Part shown: positions 27,365 to 36,083 of the stretch, piece by piece
Position numbering within the stretch: the stretch's first letter is position 1
Layout: every line of letters starts with the position of its first letter
Program-made: the position numbers and the translations under genes
Assembly (NCBI RefSeq): GCF_009901525.1
Contig: NZ_CP019288.1
Location: 3,129,501-3,193,500 of the forward strand
Direction of reading: 5' to 3'
DNA: 64,000 nucleotides
Source of the DNA: Kordia antarctica
GTDB lineage: Bacteria; Bacteroidota; Bacteroidia; Flavobacteriales; Flavobacteriaceae
The notes under the pieces: model-generated
Seen by the model: only the letters and a program-made list of their open reading frames with translations
Database searches by the model: none
What the model was told of the DNA's origin: nothing

Positions 27365-27966
27365 TGTTTGATGTACTTGTTATTGGCGGCGGTGTTTCTG
27401 GAATGCAATGCGCGCTTGTGCTTGGTTCTGCAAAGGGAAAACCATTTGCTGCTGATAAAGACATAGGTATTATTTTGCATCAAAGAGCATCACATTTACA
27501 GAATGCTTTGTTTAATAATGTACTAGGAATTCCTGTGGGGAAAACTGCTGCGGATATTTTGGAAGAAGGTCAAATGCATTTGCAAGAAGTGTATCCACAT
27601 GTAAAACAAATTGCAAATGAAAAAGTACTAGAAATTAAAGGCGAAGCTGGTAATTTTGAAATTATTACTACCAAAAATATTTACGTTAGTAAAGTTGTTG
27701 TGATTGCGCTAAATTATTCAAAACCATTCACTATTGATGGTTTGGACGAATTTGTTGCATCACATCCGAGAGCAGCCGCAAAAAAAGATAGAATTTATCT
27801 TAAAAACGAAGATCATTTGGTAAAAGATGGTTTGTATGTGTGCGGAACTATTGCCGGTTGGCGAAGTCAATTCGCAATTGCAGCAGGAAGCGGCGCGCAA
27901 GTTGCTACGGATATTTTAACACTTTGGAATGATGGAATTCACACGAAGATTCATGATAAAGTATGA
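27364..27966 (+). CDS. FAD/NAD(P)-binding oxidoreductase, short thioredoxin-reductase-like
   Basis: The 200-residue protein has an N-terminal Rossmann dinucleotide motif (VIGGGVSGMQCALVLG). Its C-terminal segment is the kind used by thioredoxin-reductase-like flavoproteins to bind the flavin tail (GLYVCGTIAGWRSQFAIAAGSG). It is much shorter than TrxR (about 310 residues): the NADPH-binding domain and the CxxC redox pair are missing, so it probably acts only as an FAD domain or with another electron donor. It is translationally coupled to the preceding small membrane protein. The substrate is unknown. Confidence 0.8.
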   Translation: MFDVLVIGGGVSGMQCALVLGSAKGKPFAADKDIGIILHQRASHLQNALFNNVLGIPVGKTAADILEEGQMHLQEVYPHVKQIANEKVLEIKGEAGNFEIITTKNIYVSKVVVIALNYSKPFTIDGLDEFVASHPRAAAKKDRIYLKNEDHLVKDGLYVCGTIAGWRSQFAIAAGSGAQVATDILTLWNDGIHTKIHDKV

Positions 27967-28020
27967 ATTAAATTGATTGAAAGATTGAAAAGAGTAAAGA
28001 TCGCTCCGCTTTTAGAATAA

Positions 28021-28276
28021 AGAGCAAAGACTTGATCTTAACTGATTCATATTTAGTTTTTTATTTTAAAATTTAAAGAAACAAGCTAACAAAACGCCGC
28101 AATAAAAGTCATTTTCAAATTAAAAAATCTTCAAATCTTCAAATTGAAAAGAGCAAAGACTTAATTGTAACTAATTGATATTTAGTTTTTTATTCTCGAA
28201 TTCAAAGAAACAAACTAACAAAACGCCGCAATAAAAGTCATTTTCAAATTAAAAAATCTTCAAATTTTCAAATTGA
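28021..28276. repeat. Two tandem copies of a 129-base unit
   Basis: Unit 1 (28021-28149) and unit 2 (28150 to about 28276) both begin agagcaaagactt. They share tttagttttttatt, the long block caaaacgccgcaataaaag and the tail tcaaattaaaaaatcttc, differing by scattered substitutions. The unit is non-coding and lies in the 338-base gap between convergent genes. The rest of the gap is A/T-rich with no gene or terminator that I can support. Confidence 0.8.
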
Positions 28277-28304
28277 TACATTGCTAGATTAATACATTAA
28301 AAAA

Positions 28305-29903
28305 TTAATTCCCGTGTAGTTCAATAACTTTCTCAATCATCTCGTCATTTTTGTTCAACTCTTGTTGATAACCGTTGACACCAAATAATTGCTCAATAAA
28401 AACTGCTTTGATATGTCTTTTCATTTGTGCAGCGTACTTTTCAATGTAGATCCGTTGTCCGCGTTTTTCACTTAAATAATCTGTATATTCTATTAGCAAA
28501 TCATCACTTACGTTGAATTTGTTCATGAATTCTTCAAATGACATATTACTATATATTGCTCTGTCTTTATCTAGTTTATCGAATACAAAATCATCAATAA
28601 AACCGACCATTTTTGAGCGCAATCCTCTTTCGAGAGATAATTCTTCTGGCGAACGCGCTAACGGCACAAATACATCTGGAATAATTCCGCCGCCGCCATA
28701 CACAATTTTACCCTTTGGAGTTTTAAACTTTAACGAATCGGCAACTTTAATGCTGTCCATTGATTTCAATTCTCCCGATTTGAATCTGTCATAATAATCG
28801 TCAAAATAATCTTTATTTCCTTTTTTATACGAACGCTGAATAGATCGTCCTGTTGGTGTATAATATCTTGAGATTGTTAATCGTACAACAGAACCATCGC
28901 CAAGTGGCATTGGACGTTGTACTAATCCTTTTCCAAACGATCTTCTTCCAACAATTACACCTTTGTCATTGTCTTGCAACGCGCCTGCAATAATTTCACT
29001 GGCAGAAGCTGATTTTTCATTAATTAAGACATAAATTTCGCCATCTTCAAATTCGCCTTCATCCGTAGCAAAGTATTTGTCAATTTCTCCTTTTTTATTT
29101 TTGGTGAACAGAATTAGTTTTCCATCTTTCAAAAATTCGTCCGCAATACTGCGTGTTACATCTAAAATTCCGCCTGGATTATTTCGTAAATCAAGTGTTA
29201 AATTTTTAGCACCTTTTTGTTTTAAGATTGCTAATGCTTCTACAAATTCGTCATAACTAGTTTCTGCAAAACGATTGATTTTTATATAGCCTAAATCGTC
29301 TGTCAACATATAATATGCCACCACACTTTTGATTGGAACTTTTGCTCTTTTTAGATTGATATTGAATTCTTCGTTTGTTTGCTTGCGATATATTTTCAGG
29401 TTTACAGACGTATTTTCTGTTCCTTTGAGTTTTGAAATGATATCAGTATTTCGCATATTTTTTCCATACAACGTATCAGTATCTGCCATTAAAATTCGGT
29501 CACCAGCTTTAATTCCTGCGGCTACACTTGGCCCGCCTTCTAGCGTTCGTACAACTGTTAATGTATCATTTATCATATCAAAACGAATTCCGACACCGAC
29601 AAAATCACCTTGCATGTTTTCGGAAACTCTTTTTTCTTCTTCCGAAGGAATGTACACAGAATGCGGATCTAAATTTTCAAGAATATTCATCACTGTAACA
29701 TCTACAATGCTATCAACATCAACATCATCCACATATTCATAATCAATATAATCGATCAATCGGTTCAGTTTGTCTTTACTTGTGTTTGATGAGAATAGCG
29801 TTTCGGGCGTTGCACTAAAGTTTAATTTTCCACCAATAAATACTCCTGCGGCTACTGCTGCGGCAATGATCACGGGAAGTAAATATTGTGTTGTTTTATT
29901 CAA
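28305..29903 (-). CDS. S41 family C-terminal processing peptidase
   Basis: The 532-residue protein is a periplasmic Ctp/Prc-type serine protease. A signal/anchor (YLLPVIIAAAVAAGVFIGG) is followed by a short helical region, a PDZ domain (GVGIRFDMINDTL to GIKAGDRIL, about 97-150), and the S41 core with SASASE (catalytic Ser about 300) and FGKG (Lys about 325). A C-terminal helical extension of about 110 residues follows. The start appears to be TTG 29903: an in-frame stop lies five codons upstream and there is no ATG before the signal sequence. It starts 12 bases after the dCMP deaminase stop, so the two form an operon. Confidence 0.93.
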   Translation of the reverse strand: MNKTTQYLLPVIIAAAVAAGVFIGGKLNFSATPETLFSSNTSKDKLNRLIDYIDYEYVDDVDVDSIVDVTVMNILENLDPHSVYIPSEEEKRVSENMQGDFVGVGIRFDMINDTLTVVRTLEGGPSVAAGIKAGDRILMADTDTLYGKNMRNTDIISKLKGTENTSVNLKIYRKQTNEEFNINLKRAKVPIKSVVAYYMLTDDLGYIKINRFAETSYDEFVEALAILKQKGAKNLTLDLRNNPGGILDVTRSIADEFLKDGKLILFTKNKKGEIDKYFATDEGEFEDGEIYVLINEKSASASEIIAGALQDNDKGVIVGRRSFGKGLVQRPMPLGDGSVVRLTISRYYTPTGRSIQRSYKKGNKDYFDDYYDRFKSGELKSMDSIKVADSLKFKTPKGKIVYGGGGIIPDVFVPLARSPEELSLERGLRSKMVGFIDDFVFDKLDKDRAIYSNMSFEEFMNKFNVSDDLLIEYTDYLSEKRGQRIYIEKYAAQMKRHIKAVFIEQLFGVNGYQQELNKNDEMIEKVIELHGN

Positions 29904-29915
29904 AATACTATTGTT

Positions 29916-30350
29916 TTATGAGGTTTGCAATGTTGGAATGTGTTCTACTTCAACGCCTGCTTTTTGTAAAAATTGTACACCTGAGTCATCTTTGTACGCG
30001 GTTACATATACAACTCGCGTAATTCCTGATTGATGAATGAGCTTGCTACATTCTTTACATGGCGACATCGTAATGTACAACGTTGCACCAACACATGATT
30101 GTGTAGAAGCCGCTACTTTTAAAATAGCGTTTGCTTCTGCATGAAGCACGTACCATTTGGTATAACCTTCTTCATCTTCACAGAAATTTTCAAATCCTGA
30201 AGGTGTTCCGTTGTAACCGTCAGAAATAATCATTCTATCTTTTACAACAATCGCGCCGACTTGTTTACGCTTACAATAAGAGAGTTTTCCCCATTCTTTT
30301 GCCATTCGTAAATAGGCGTGATCATATTTTGCTTGTTTTTGTTTCGGCAT
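29916..30350 (-). CDS. dCMP deaminase family protein (ComEB-like)
   Basis: The 144-residue zinc deaminase is predicted to convert dCMP to dUMP for dTMP synthesis. The zinc ligands are in VLHAEANAIL (HAE) and SPCKECSKL (PCxxC), and GYNGTPSGFENFCED is the nucleotide-binding loop of the family. ATG 30350 (MPKQKQAKYDH) is used; an upstream ATG adds 12 residues overlapping the terminator region. It is transcribed together with the S41 protease downstream. Confidence 0.92.
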   Translation of the reverse strand: MPKQKQAKYDHAYLRMAKEWGKLSYCKRKQVGAIVVKDRMIISDGYNGTPSGFENFCEDEEGYTKWYVLHAEANAILKVAASTQSCVGATLYITMSPCKECSKLIHQSGITRVVYVTAYKDDSGVQFLQKAGVEVEHIPTLQTS

Positions 30351-30370
30351 AGCCAAATGTAAGTTTTTTA

Positions 30371-30403
30371 TAGCGAAAAAAAGCAACCATAACAGTTGCT
30401 TTT
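30371..30403 (-). terminator. Intrinsic terminator downstream of the HupE-like gene
   Basis: Read on the minus strand, the stem aaaagcaac / gttgctttt with a 7-base loop is followed by a long T run (complement of the A run at 30376-30382). It separates the HupE-like gene from the dCMP deaminase gene. Confidence 0.75.
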
Positions 30404-30465
30404 CCTCTTCTGTAACGAAGATATTAGGTTTACCGTTGATTCACAACAGCATTGCTGTTAATTTT

Positions 30466-31053
30466 TTACCAAAATCTTGCTTTTATAAGTAATGGAATTA
30501 ATACTCCAATAACAATTGCAGAGACAACCATAACCCAATCACGTTTTGAGAATCTAAATATTGTTTGAAATATAAAGGAAATAATAAGTACGACAACAAC
30601 AATAATGATTTGGGCTGCTTCTATTCCTAATGTAAATTCTAATAATGGAAGTAATTTGTCATTAATATCATTAGTAATGAATTTAAAATCTTTGGCAAAA
30701 GCCAATCCATGAATAATTCCGAAAAATAATGCAGATATAACTAATATTACTGATTTTGTTTTATTTGCACTTTTTCCAGCAGTAAATACGTTATATAATG
30801 CCATTGTAAAAATCGTAATTAATACAAAAAACTCTACAATTTCTCCGTTTACTTTAACAGCTCCATAAGTCGATAGAATTAATGATAAAGTATGACCAAT
30901 TGTAAAAGCAGTTACTAGCCATAATACTCTTTTCCAGTCTTTAAAAGTGTAAGCAATTATTAATACTACTAGAAAAAGAATATGATCGAGTCCATTGATC
31001 CGCAGAATATGGTTCATTCCTAATTCAAAGTAAAACAAGAATTGATCAAGCAT
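30466..31053 (-). CDS. HupE/UreJ family membrane protein
   Basis: The 195-residue integral membrane protein has about six helices and the HupE/UreJ-2 features: GMNHILRINGLDHILFL at the N-terminus, FTIGHTLSLI in the third helix and FFGIIHGLAFA further on, with conserved His residues that could bind metal. Relatives are linked to hydrogenase/urease nickel supply, but no such genes are here. In Flavobacteriaceae the family occurs alone, so a general metal or ion transport role is inferred. Confidence 0.87.
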   Translation of the reverse strand: MLDQFLFYFELGMNHILRINGLDHILFLVVLIIAYTFKDWKRVLWLVTAFTIGHTLSLILSTYGAVKVNGEIVEFFVLITIFTMALYNVFTAGKSANKTKSVILVISALFFGIIHGLAFAKDFKFITNDINDKLLPLLEFTLGIEAAQIIIVVVVLIISFIFQTIFRFSKRDWVMVVSAIVIGVLIPLLIKARFW

Positions 31054-31113
31054 AAAATTATAGGTTTTAGGGTTTGGGGTTTGTGCATCAAACTTACATT
31101 ATATTTTTGGGTT

Positions 31114-31923
31114 TTAAAAACCGCGTTCTTTTTGCAGCTTTTCGTAGGCTTTTTGTACGTGTTGAAATTTTTCTTTGGCACCTTTCATGTGTTCTTCTCC
31201 TAAGTGTTGTAATTTGTCAGGATGATATTTTTTCGCCATTTTTCGGTATGCTTTTTTGATTTCATTAATAGAAACCGATTTGTCAATTTCTAAAATCTTA
31301 TACGCGCTATCTACAGGATCGTAAAACATAGCTTTAATCGATTCGTAATCGCGCGCATTGATATAAAGATATCCTGCAATTTTTTCAATGAGTTCTACTT
31401 CACTTTCGCTCACATGTCCATCAGCTTTGGTCACGCCAAATAAATAGTGTAGTAATTGTAAACGTGAAGAATGATCCATGTACAACTGAATTTGCTGACA
31501 TATTTCACGCGTAGAAAGGTCTTCTTTTTTTAGAATTCCGTTGAAAAGTTGAAATGCATGATTTGCGCGTTCTTTCCCGTACATTTTTACAAAATAGGCA
31601 CGTACGTAGTTTTTTTCAGAATCTGAAACTTCGCCATCGACTTTCATTACAATTGCAGAAAGCACTAATAAACTTACTTCAAAATCTCCCGATTTGGTTT
31701 CCGCTTGTTTTTGTGCTGATGAAACTCTTCTCCTTCTTTTATCGTATACAGAATCAGCGCGTTTATTGCGTTGTTGTCCAGTACGTTTTGGCGGTTCTAA
31801 CAGTAATCCTTTTGATGTTGCTTTGTCAACGGCAGCTCCAATGGCAAATCCAATAGCGGCTCCAATTGGTCCTCCAAGTGTCCAACCTAATGCGCCTCCA
31901 ATCCAGCTTGCAAATCCACTCAT
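31114..31923 (-). CDS. TerB/DnaJ-domain co-chaperone (DjlA-like)
   Basis: The 269-residue protein has an N-terminal Gly-rich hydrophobic segment (GGALGWTLGGPIGAAIGFAI) that may be membrane-inserted. A basic linker is followed by a TerB-like acidic helical domain (KVDGEVSDSEKNYVR, and a second copy KADGHVSESEVELIEK) and a C-terminal J-domain (YKILEIDKSVSINEIKKAYR) with the HPD tripeptide in KKYHPDKLQ. The architecture matches DjlA-like DnaJ proteins that stimulate DnaK ATPase at the membrane. Stand-alone gene. Confidence 0.92.
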   Translation of the reverse strand: MSGFASWIGGALGWTLGGPIGAAIGFAIGAAVDKATSKGLLLEPPKRTGQQRNKRADSVYDKRRRRVSSAQKQAETKSGDFEVSLLVLSAIVMKVDGEVSDSEKNYVRAYFVKMYGKERANHAFQLFNGILKKEDLSTREICQQIQLYMDHSSRLQLLHYLFGVTKADGHVSESEVELIEKIAGYLYINARDYESIKAMFYDPVDSAYKILEIDKSVSINEIKKAYRKMAKKYHPDKLQHLGEEHMKGAKEKFQHVQKAYEKLQKERGF

Positions 31924-32039
31924 ATGGTTTGTTTTTTACCAAAGATACATTTTCCCAAGAATAATTCATTAAACAACACCATTTCTCTTTGAGCCTTTCT
32001 TTAACAAAAACTGCATTTAATTTTGGAATAAGCTTTTAG

Positions 32040-32059
32040 ATCTCGCTCTCCAGCGAGAT
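32040..32059. repeat. Short palindrome upstream of the bacilliredoxin gene
   Basis: atctcgct-ctcc-agcgagat forms an 8-bp perfect stem with a 4-base loop in the 243-base gap between divergent genes, about 45 bases upstream of the promoter. It resembles other GATCGCT...TTTTAGA words in gaps near 21.6 and 28.0 kb, so it may be part of a dispersed repeat rather than an operator. Confidence 0.5.
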
Positions 32060-32104
32060 TAGTTCAACTTACAATTTTATGCAGATCTTAAAGACTCCTC
32101 AAAA

Positions 32105-32135
32105 TTGAGTTTCACTAATTTAATCCGTATCTTTG
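32105..32135 (+). promoter_or_regulatory. Promoter of the bacilliredoxin gene
   Basis: TTG (32105-32107), 20-base spacer, TATCTTTG (32128-32135): an exact match to the flavobacterial promoter pattern, 31 bases before the ATG at 32167. Confidence 0.75.
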
Positions 32136-32166
32136 CAGCATTATTAATGAATTAATTTAGAAGATT

Positions 32167-32577
32167 ATGTATCCACCAGAATTGGTAAAACCGATGAGAG
32201 CAGATTTGACTGCCGTTGGTTTTGAAGAATTACATACTGCCGAAGCTGTTGATAAGGCTATTGCAAAAGAAGGAACAACGTTAGTTGTTGTAAATTCTGT
32301 TTGCGGTTGTGCAGCAGCCAATGCAAGACCTGGAGCAAGAATGTCTCTAGATAACGCAAAAAAACCTGATCACTTAGTTACTGTTTTTGCAGGAGTTGAC
32401 AGAGAAGCTACAGATAAAGCAAGAAATCATATGATTCCTTTTCCTCCATCTTCGCCAAGCATGGCGTTGTTTAAGGACGGACAATTAGTACATATGTTAG
32501 AACGTCATCATATTGAAGGTAGACCAGCAGAAATGATCGCTGAAAATTTAAAAGACGCGTACAACGAGAATTGCTAA
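32167..32577 (+). CDS. BrxA/BrxB family bacilliredoxin
   Basis: The 136-residue thioredoxin-like protein has the YphP/BrxA-type CGC active site in NSVCGCAAANARPG (near residue 53), where the CxC replaces the usual CxxC. FPPSSPSMALFKDGQLVHML is also family-typical. Members remove low-molecular-weight thiols from oxidised proteins (bacillithiol in Firmicutes, and in the Bacteroidota lineages that make it). It is monocistronic, with a clear promoter and terminator. Confidence 0.95.
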   Translation: MYPPELVKPMRADLTAVGFEELHTAEAVDKAIAKEGTTLVVVNSVCGCAAANARPGARMSLDNAKKPDHLVTVFAGVDREATDKARNHMIPFPPSSPSMALFKDGQLVHMLERHHIEGRPAEMIAENLKDAYNENC

Positions 32578-32604
32578 TACATTCTTACCGAAAAAAAATA
32601 CGAT

Positions 32605-32636
32605 AAAACCACGCTTTTGCGTGGTTTTGTTTTTTA
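32605..32636 (+). terminator. Intrinsic terminator of the bacilliredoxin gene
   Basis: The perfect 10-bp stem aaaaccacgc / gcgtggtttt with a TTTT loop is followed by a T-rich tract. Confidence 0.88.
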
Positions 32637-32665
32637 TTTTTGTCACATCATAAAGTACCAAAGTT

Positions 32666-33409
32666 GTGAAGTATTTATCATATATAGTATCTAGCGTTTA
32701 TTTATTATTTTTTGGATTGTCCTTAGTAATCTCTCATGGAATCCAATGGATTTGCTTGAAGTTAGGCGGACAAAAATGGCACAACTGGAGCGTAAATTTG
32801 ATGCAATTTACATTGATGCGTTGCCAAAATCTTTTAGGAACGCGTTATACGCTCAAAAACCCGCATGAATTAAATTCGAATCAACCGATAATTATTGTGT
32901 CAAATCATCAGAGTATGAATGACATTTCGCCGATGATTTGGTTGTTTAAAAAACATTTTCCAAAATTTATCAGTAAGAAAGAATTAGGAAAAGGAATTCC
33001 AGGTATTTCTTTCAATTTACGCCACGGTGGCGCAGCTTTGATTGACCGAAATGATCCGAAACAAGCCATTACAGAAATCATTCGATTTGCAAAATATATT
33101 CATGAAAATAACTATTCCGCTGTAATTTTTCCAGAAGGAACACGTAGTAAAAATGGTGTGCCAAGACCTTTTAAAAGAAAAGGATTGGATGTGTTGTTTA
33201 AGTATATTCCGAATGCACAAATTGTTCCTGTGACGATTAATAATTCGTGGAAAACAACCAAATACGGGAAATTTCCATATGGTTTAGGCGCACACATTAC
33301 CGTGGAAGCACACAAACCTCTTTTATTAAGTGATTTTCCAAAAGATAAACGCGACGAATTGCTTGAACATATTGAGAAAGTAATTACAGAACATATTGTA
33401 ATTGATTGA
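32666..33409 (+). CDS. plsC: 1-acyl-sn-glycerol-3-phosphate acyltransferase
   Basis: This inner-membrane acyltransferase adds the second acyl chain to form phosphatidic acid. The 247-residue protein has an N-terminal hydrophobic helix (YIVSSVYLLFFGLSLVIS), the catalytic H-x4-D in SNHQSMNDISP, the substrate-binding FPEGTRSKNG, and VPVTINNSW. The start appears to be GTG 32666. It lies just after the bacilliredoxin terminator and 3 bases before the HD hydrolase gene, so plsC and that gene are an operon. Confidence 0.92.
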   Translation: MKYLSYIVSSVYLLFFGLSLVISHGIQWICLKLGGQKWHNWSVNLMQFTLMRCQNLLGTRYTLKNPHELNSNQPIIIVSNHQSMNDISPMIWLFKKHFPKFISKKELGKGIPGISFNLRHGGAALIDRNDPKQAITEIIRFAKYIHENNYSAVIFPEGTRSKNGVPRPFKRKGLDVLFKYIPNAQIVPVTINNSWKTTKYGKFPYGLGAHITVEAHKPLLLSDFPKDKRDELLEHIEKVITEHIVID

Positions 33410-33412
33410 TTT

Positions 33413-34066
33413 ATGAATAAAGAAAAAATCATTTCGGAAACTATTTCTTTTGTGCAAAAAACCTTGAAAAATGCTGAAGGCGGACACGATTGGTTTCACA
33501 TTGAACGTGTGTATAAAAACTCGTTATTGATTGCGGAAGAAGAAACCGTCGATGAATTTATTGTGAGTTTGGGCGCATTGTTACATGATATCGCTGACGC
33601 TAAATTTCACAATGGCGACGAAACTGTTGGTCCAAAAGTAGCACGCGAGTTTCTAGAAAGTTTACAAGTCGAAAAAAGTGTGATTCTGCATGTAGAAAAC
33701 ATTATTTCTAATATTTCTTTTAAAGGTGGGAATTTTGATCAACAATTTAATTCGCCAGAATTAGACGTCATTCAAGATGCAGATCGTTTGGACGCGATTG
33801 GCGCCATTGGAATTGCACGTTGTTTCAATTATGGCGGATTTAAGAATCGGAAATTATACGATCCTGCAATTCCTGTAAATCTTCACATGAGTAAAGCCGA
33901 GTATAAAAAAACAACTGCGCCAACAATTAATCATTTCTACGAAAAATTGTTATTGCTGAAAGATAAAATGAATACCAAAACTGGTAAAAAAATTGCCGAA
34001 CAACGTCATGAATATATGGAGCAATTTCTGAATCAGTTTTTCCGTGAATGGAATGGGGAAGTTTAG
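33413..34066 (+). CDS. HD-domain phosphohydrolase
   Basis: The 217-residue soluble protein of the HD superfamily has the first His in GGHDWFHIERVYKN, the HD pair in GALLHDIADAKFHNGDE, and the last Asp in IQDADRLDAIGAIGIAR. This is the pattern of YedJ-type metal-dependent nucleotide phosphohydrolases. The substrate is not known. It follows plsC by 3 bases. Downstream is a short TTAGATTG simple repeat and then the convergent AraC gene. Confidence 0.9.
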   Translation: MNKEKIISETISFVQKTLKNAEGGHDWFHIERVYKNSLLIAEEETVDEFIVSLGALLHDIADAKFHNGDETVGPKVAREFLESLQVEKSVILHVENIISNISFKGGNFDQQFNSPELDVIQDADRLDAIGAIGIARCFNYGGFKNRKLYDPAIPVNLHMSKAEYKKTTAPTINHFYEKLLLLKDKMNTKTGKKIAEQRHEYMEQFLNQFFREWNGEV

Positions 34067-34108
34067 ACTTTGTTAGATTGTTAGATTGTTAGATGAAATT
34101 TAATTACG

Positions 34109-34978
34109 TTACTGTATCATCAACTTCATTTCGCTTCTGTATTTAGAAGCACTTTTCCCTGTAATTTCTTTAAATGACTTATTGAAGTGAGAGAAATTAT
34201 TAAAACCACTTTCATAGCAAATATCGGTAATACTACTTTGGCTTTCTAAAAGCAGTTTTGTTGCATGCATCACTCTGTATTCGTTCACTAATTTTGTAAA
34301 TGTTTTTCCTGTCACTTTTTTAAAGTAGCGACAAAACGCAGGAACTGTCATACTTACCTTATCTGCAATTTCATCTAAAGTAATATGTTGTTGAAAATTG
34401 CTACTGATATATTTGAATATAATATCTATTTTAACGCTGTCTTGCGGTTGTGTTTCAAAGGCAAATCCGTCTGCATTTAGTAACACATAATCTTTGGCTA
34501 ATGCCAACAGATTCAAAATTTCTAATAGCTTGATCACTCTCTTGAAACCATCATATTTTGGTAATTTTTCAATTTTTGGTCCAACGAGTTTTTTTGTTTC
34601 TGGCTGAAACCGAATTCCTTTTTTTGCCTTTTCTAGCAAGAGCGAAATATTCTTCATTTCTGGTAAATTGTAGAATTCTTTCCCTAAAAAATCAGTTTTA
34701 AATTGAATGAGTGTTTCTTTTCCTTTTGAAGTCAATCGATCTGCAAATCCATTGTGTGGCAAATTAGATCCAATAAGAATTAATTGACTGTTATTGAAGT
34801 ACGATAAATGGTTTCCTATATGACATTTACCTTTTCCTTTGTTTACATATACCAATTCTACTTCAGGATGAAAATGCCAAAACGCTAATCCACGTTTTCG
34901 CTTTTTCGTATTCTGTGCCACAAGAATAGAACTCCCAAAATCTGGTGTTATTTTTTCATAGGTAGGTTTGTTGTTCAT
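34109..34978 (-). CDS. AraC family transcriptional regulator
   Basis: The 289-residue regulator has an N-terminal cupin-like sensor (FWHFHPEVELVYVNKGKG, HIGNHLSYF) and a C-terminal AraC/XylS double helix-turn-helix (LDEIADKVSMTVPAFCRYFK and ITDICYESGFNNFSHFNKSF). The cupin suggests sugar or small-molecule sensing. Start ATG 34978; the frame could begin at TTG 34984. It is divergent from the secreted protein at 35183 across a 204-base gap, which may be its target. No ligand can be proposed from sequence. Confidence 0.92.
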   Translation of the reverse strand: MNNKPTYEKITPDFGSSILVAQNTKKRKRGLAFWHFHPEVELVYVNKGKGKCHIGNHLSYFNNSQLILIGSNLPHNGFADRLTSKGKETLIQFKTDFLGKEFYNLPEMKNISLLLEKAKKGIRFQPETKKLVGPKIEKLPKYDGFKRVIKLLEILNLLALAKDYVLLNADGFAFETQPQDSVKIDIIFKYISSNFQQHITLDEIADKVSMTVPAFCRYFKKVTGKTFTKLVNEYRVMHATKLLLESQSSITDICYESGFNNFSHFNKSFKEITGKSASKYRSEMKLMIQ

Positions 34979-35146
34979 AAGCAAAATGTATTCGTTGCAA
35001 ATTTACCATTTACATGGTTTTAAACATATGTTCTTTTACCTAAATTATATACTATATTAACTTAATAAAAATATAATATTTATTTCATGGTTAAAATAAC
35101 ACACATATTAGCCAAAATAGCTGTTTTACAACAACAAAATCGAACT

Positions 35147-35154
35147 TAGATTTG
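35147..35154 (+). promoter_or_regulatory. Candidate -7 element for the secreted protein gene
   Basis: TAGATTTG fits TAnnTTTG, 28 bases before ATG 35183. The spacing to any upstream TTG is not ideal, so only the -7 part is supported. Confidence 0.4.
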
Positions 35155-35182
35155 TACTGTGAATTATTTAAAACTAAAAGTC

Positions 35183-35779
35183 ATGAAAAAAAGAATCAAA
35201 AATGTTGTATTTATAGTAGCTATGTTGGCTAGTGTAATGAGTTATGCGAGTGCTGATTATGCTTTAAACACCAAGAAAATTAGTACTATACTAACCTTAA
35301 CGAATGTTAAAAAAGGACAAAAATTAGTAATTAAAGATGCTGATTTATCTATTATTTATAAAGAATTAATAGCAAATGATGGCATATTTTCCAAAGGATA
35401 TGATTTGACGGCTTTGCCAGATGGTAAATACTTTTTTGAGTTAGAAAAAGATGTTGAAATCGTAATTATGCCATTTACAGTAGTTTCAAACGAAGTGAAA
35501 TTTGAAAAAGAAAAAGAGGCTTTTATATACAAACCTACTGTTAGAACTGTAGATAATATAGTTTATGTTTCTAGGCTTTCTTTAGATACGCAACCTTTAA
35601 AAATAAAAATTTATTACAGAGAATCTTTTGGCGATACTACTACTTTAGTTTTTTCTGAAGAAATTAAAAACACCAAAATCATAGAGCGAATCTATGAATT
35701 ATCAAAACTAAAAAAAGGAGATTACACGATCGTGTTTAAAACACAAAATAGAGAGTTTACAGAACGAATTAAGTTCTAA
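35183..35779 (+). CDS. Secreted protein of unknown function
   Basis: The 198-residue exported protein starts at ATG 35183 (MKKRIKNVVF); an in-frame ATG 24 bases earlier is within the leader. After the signal peptide (VVFIVAMLASVMSYASA) comes a beta-rich region with two similar halves: each contains a strand pair around LVIKDADLSIIYKE or LKIKIYYRESFG and ends in a Y-(D/E)-L turn (GYDLTALPDGKYFFEL, IYELSKLKKGDYTIVF). This resembles a pair of Ig-like or T9SS-C-terminal-like sandwiches. It is not recognised as a family. It is divergent from the AraC regulator, and a strong terminator follows. Confidence 0.75.
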   Translation: MKKRIKNVVFIVAMLASVMSYASADYALNTKKISTILTLTNVKKGQKLVIKDADLSIIYKELIANDGIFSKGYDLTALPDGKYFFELEKDVEIVIMPFTVVSNEVKFEKEKEAFIYKPTVRTVDNIVYVSRLSLDTQPLKIKIYYRESFGDTTTLVFSEEIKNTKIIERIYELSKLKKGDYTIVFKTQNREFTERIKF

Positions 35780-35806
35780 CGAATCTAGTATTAAATTTGA
35801 TTGAAG

Positions 35807-35844
35807 GCACAGCAAACCGCTATTGGGATTGCTGTGCTTTTTTT
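35807..35844 (+). terminator. Intrinsic terminator of the secreted protein gene
   Basis: The 9-bp stem gcacagcaa / ttgctgtgc with a 13-base loop is followed by seven T. Confidence 0.85.
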
Positions 35845-35846
35845 CG

Positions 35847-35906
35847 TTAGAACAGGCAATATTGACCATTTTATACTTTTAATAAAACGTTTTGTTGAGT
35901 TTGAGC
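35847..35906 (-). pseudogene. Decayed 3'-end fragment of a PA0069-type radical SAM gene
   Basis: Read on the minus strand this stretch gives LKLNKTFY-stop-KYK, then after a one-base shift GQYCLF-stop. The intact gene at 37227-38303 ends KLNRTLHEKYKSGQYSLF-stop. The nucleotide match with 37227-37287 is clear by eye, including aacag, aatattg and ttttatactttt, but with a stop codon and a frameshift. It is a remnant of a duplicated or displaced 3' end and cannot code for the product. The remaining gap from 35907 to 36083 is A/T-rich and holds no other gene. Confidence 0.8.
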
Positions 35907-36083
35907 ATTCTATTCTAGTGTATTATCAACTTCATTTCTCATAGCTTTAAATACAACTACAAGAATTCAGAAAAGTCTCTTTTTTAAAAAAAATAAAAAA
36001 AGTGGGTAATGGAATCTAATTATGAACCCTAGTTATAAAAGCTGACAAGCAAACTAAATAATTAATCCATAAAATTCTATATT

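Noticed and set aside
28021-28276. CRISPR-like array
   Set aside because: Only two units, length 129, no repeat-spacer alternation and no cas genes nearby.
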